Of a DNA stretch of 5,388 nt, positions 4,152-5,388 are shown in pieces. This DNA comes from Lachnospiraceae bacterium (GTDB lineage: Bacteria; Bacillota_A; Clostridia; Lachnospirales; Lachnospiraceae). Numbering within the stretch: the first letter of the stretch is position 1; each line of letters opens with the position of its first letter. The notes beneath the pieces were generated by a model. That model did not search any database and had not been told where the DNA came from. It was given only the letters and a program-made list of their open reading frames with translations. A program made the position numbers and the translations under genes. The stretch lies in NCBI GenBank assembly GCA_017960415.1, contig JAGCZE010000041.1, positions 1 to 5,388 on the forward strand, written 5' to 3'.

Positions 4152-5388
4152 TTACCCTCTGATCAGCAATGACTCGCCTGTCATCTCCGCAGGCTTCTCA
4201 ATACCCATCATATCAAGCATCGTAGGAACGATATCGCAGAGTCTTCCGCCTTCCTTGATATCCTTTACGCCGTCGGCATTGACAACAATGAAAGGAACGG
4301 GATTGGTCGTATGAGCGGTGAAAGGCTCACCGGTCTCGTAATCGATCAACATTTCTGCATTGCCGTGGTCGGCACAGATAAACATCTGTCCGTTAACTTC
4401 CTTAATGAAGCCTTCTATCTCGCCAAGGCACTTGTCAATAACCTCGATGGCCTCAACAGCAGCGTTAAGAACGCCGGTATGACCTACCATGTCAGGATTT
4501 GCGAAGTTGCAGATGATAACATCATAGTATGCCTCACCGTTCTCATCCTTCTTGGTAATAGCCTCGCTGAGACGATCGCAAACGGTATAAGCGCTCATTC
4601 TGGGCTTCTTGTCATATGTGGGAACATACTTCGGAGAATCTACAAGGATACGGTCCTCGCCCTCATTGGGAGCCTCAACTCCGCCGTTAAAGAAGAATGT
4701 TACATGAGCATACTTCTCGGTCTCGGCGATACGAGCCTGGCGCATTCCCTTTGCGGCAAGGAATTCTCCGAAGGTATTTGTCAGCTTGATCTTCTCAAAT
4801 GCTATGATCTTGTTCGGGATCGTAACATCATATTCGGTAAAGCATACGTATTTCAGCGGGAAGAATCCGTTTCTGCGTTCAAATCCGTCGAAATCCTCAC
4901 AGCACAGTGCTCTGGTGATCTCTCTTGCACGGTCGGGTCTGAAATTGTAGAAAATAATGCTGTCGTTGGGCTTGATGGTTGCAACGGGTGCGCCGTTGTT
5001 CTTTACTACAAAAGGAACTACAAACTCATCGGTAACGCCCTTATCGTATGAAGCCTGGATACCGCCTGTAGCCGAATCAGCCTCTTCGCCCTCACCGTAA
5101 ACAAGAGCGGCATATCCCTTCTCAACACGGTCCCAGTTCTTATCACGGTCCATTACATAGTAACGTCCCTGTACCGAAGCAACCTCGCCGACACCGATCT
5201 CTGCCATCTTGGCTTCAAGCTGGGCAACGTAATCCTTTCCCGATGCGGGAGGAGTATCTCTTCCGTCGAGGAAGCAATGAACATAAACTTTCTTCAGGTC
5301 GTTGCGCTTTGCCAGTTCAAGCAGTCCGTATATATGTGTAATATGGCTGTGAACGCCGCCGTCAGATACCAGACCGTACAGATGAAGC
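4152..5388 (-). CDS. gpmI: 2,3-bisphosphoglycerate-independent phosphoglycerate mutase (N-terminus outside window)
   Basis: This cytoplasmic manganese enzyme interconverts 3- and 2-phosphoglycerate in glycolysis and gluconeogenesis without a bisphosphoglycerate cofactor. The visible part is 411 codons, from the window edge to the TAA at 4152-4154. The family is about 510 residues, so about 100-110 N-terminal residues, including the phosphorylated active-site serine, are missing. Visible landmarks (numbering from the first full codon) are LVSDGGVHSH (6-15), DGRDTPP (41-47), GRYYVMDRDKNWDR (74-87), NFRPDRAR (148-155), KYAHVTFFFNGG (225-236), NPDMVGHTG (297-305), ADHGNAE (339-345) and TAHT (357-360). 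These contain the substrate-binding histidine and arginines, the catalytic lysine and the metal-binding Asp/His residues. The Met at 5205-5207 is internal: conserved family sequence continues upstream of it to the edge. No terminator is obvious before secG. Confidence 0.97.
   Translation of the reverse strand, partial: LHLYGLVSDGGVHSHITHIYGLLELAKRNDLKKVYVHCFLDGRDTPPASGKDYVAQLEAKMAEIGVGEVASVQGRYYVMDRDKNWDRVEKGYAALVYGEGEEADSATGGIQASYDKGVTDEFVVPFVVKNNGAPVATIKPNDSIIFYNFRPDRAREITRALCCEDFDGFERRNGFFPLKYVCFTEYDVTIPNKIIAFEKIKLTNTFGEFLAAKGMRQARIAETEKYAHVTFFFNGGVEAPNEGEDRILVDSPKYVPTYDKKPRMSAYTVCDRLSEAITKKDENGEAYYDVIICNFANPDMVGHTGVLNAAVEAIEVIDKCLGEIEGFIKEVNGQMFICADHGNAEMLIDYETGEPFTAHTTNPVPFIVVNADGVKDIKEGGRLCDIVPTMLDMMGIEKPAEMTGESLLIRG

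Noticed and set aside
4311..5051. 246-residue plus-strand frame
   Set aside because: Long but fully antisense to gpmI, whose catalytic motifs are all present. Its length is explained by the codon use of the real gene.
5205..5207. ATG as the start of phosphoglycerate mutase
   Set aside because: Conserved gpmI sequence with GGVHSH and DGRDT continues in frame upstream to the window edge, so this Met is internal.

Overview
This window looks like a chromosomal housekeeping segment from an anaerobic low-to-moderate-GC Firmicute. Class Clostridia is well supported and a Lachnospiraceae-like organism is my best guess. The reasons are the gene order, strong GGAGG-type ribosome binding sites, AT-rich promoters with near-consensus -35/-10 boxes, U-tailed hairpin terminators, and a short tmRNA tag ending in ALAA. 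The family-level placement is inference. Every gene I can support lies on the minus strand, so transcription runs from high to low coordinates.

Layout in the direction of transcription: (1) 5388-4152 holds most of gpmI, cofactor-independent phosphoglycerate mutase, whose N-terminus is cut by the window edge. (2) 4024-3770 is secG, with its own promoter and a strong terminator. (3) 3644-1359 is rnr (RNase R), complete, with a promoter whose -35 box overlaps the secG terminator. (4) 1228-761 is smpB, with its own near-consensus promoter. (5) 702-341 is ssrA (tmRNA), not preceded by a visible terminator and followed by a clear one. (6) 191-1 is the start of a lipoprotein gene with a TTG start codon, running off the window and probably encoding a cyclophilin-type peptidyl-prolyl isomerase. 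No gene-free stretch exceeds 300 bases; the longest, 192-340, contains the tmRNA terminator and the lipoprotein promoter.

Functionally, SmpB and tmRNA together rescue ribosomes stalled on broken mRNAs and tag the nascent peptide for proteolysis, and RNase R degrades structured RNA and, in E. coli, the defective message. The secG-rnr-smpB-ssrA order is a known conserved arrangement in Firmicutes. Here, however, each of secG, rnr and smpB appears to have its own promoter, so it is a cluster more than a single operon.

I see no undescribed multi-gene system, mobile element or CRISPR array. The points worth a second look are small: a lineage-specific insertion of about 40 residues in the RNase R catalytic domain, the absence of a Lys-rich RNase R tail, the TTG-started lipoprotein with a triple TATAAT upstream region, a tmRNA gene without encoded CCA, and compact or palindromic promoter regions at secG and rnr.
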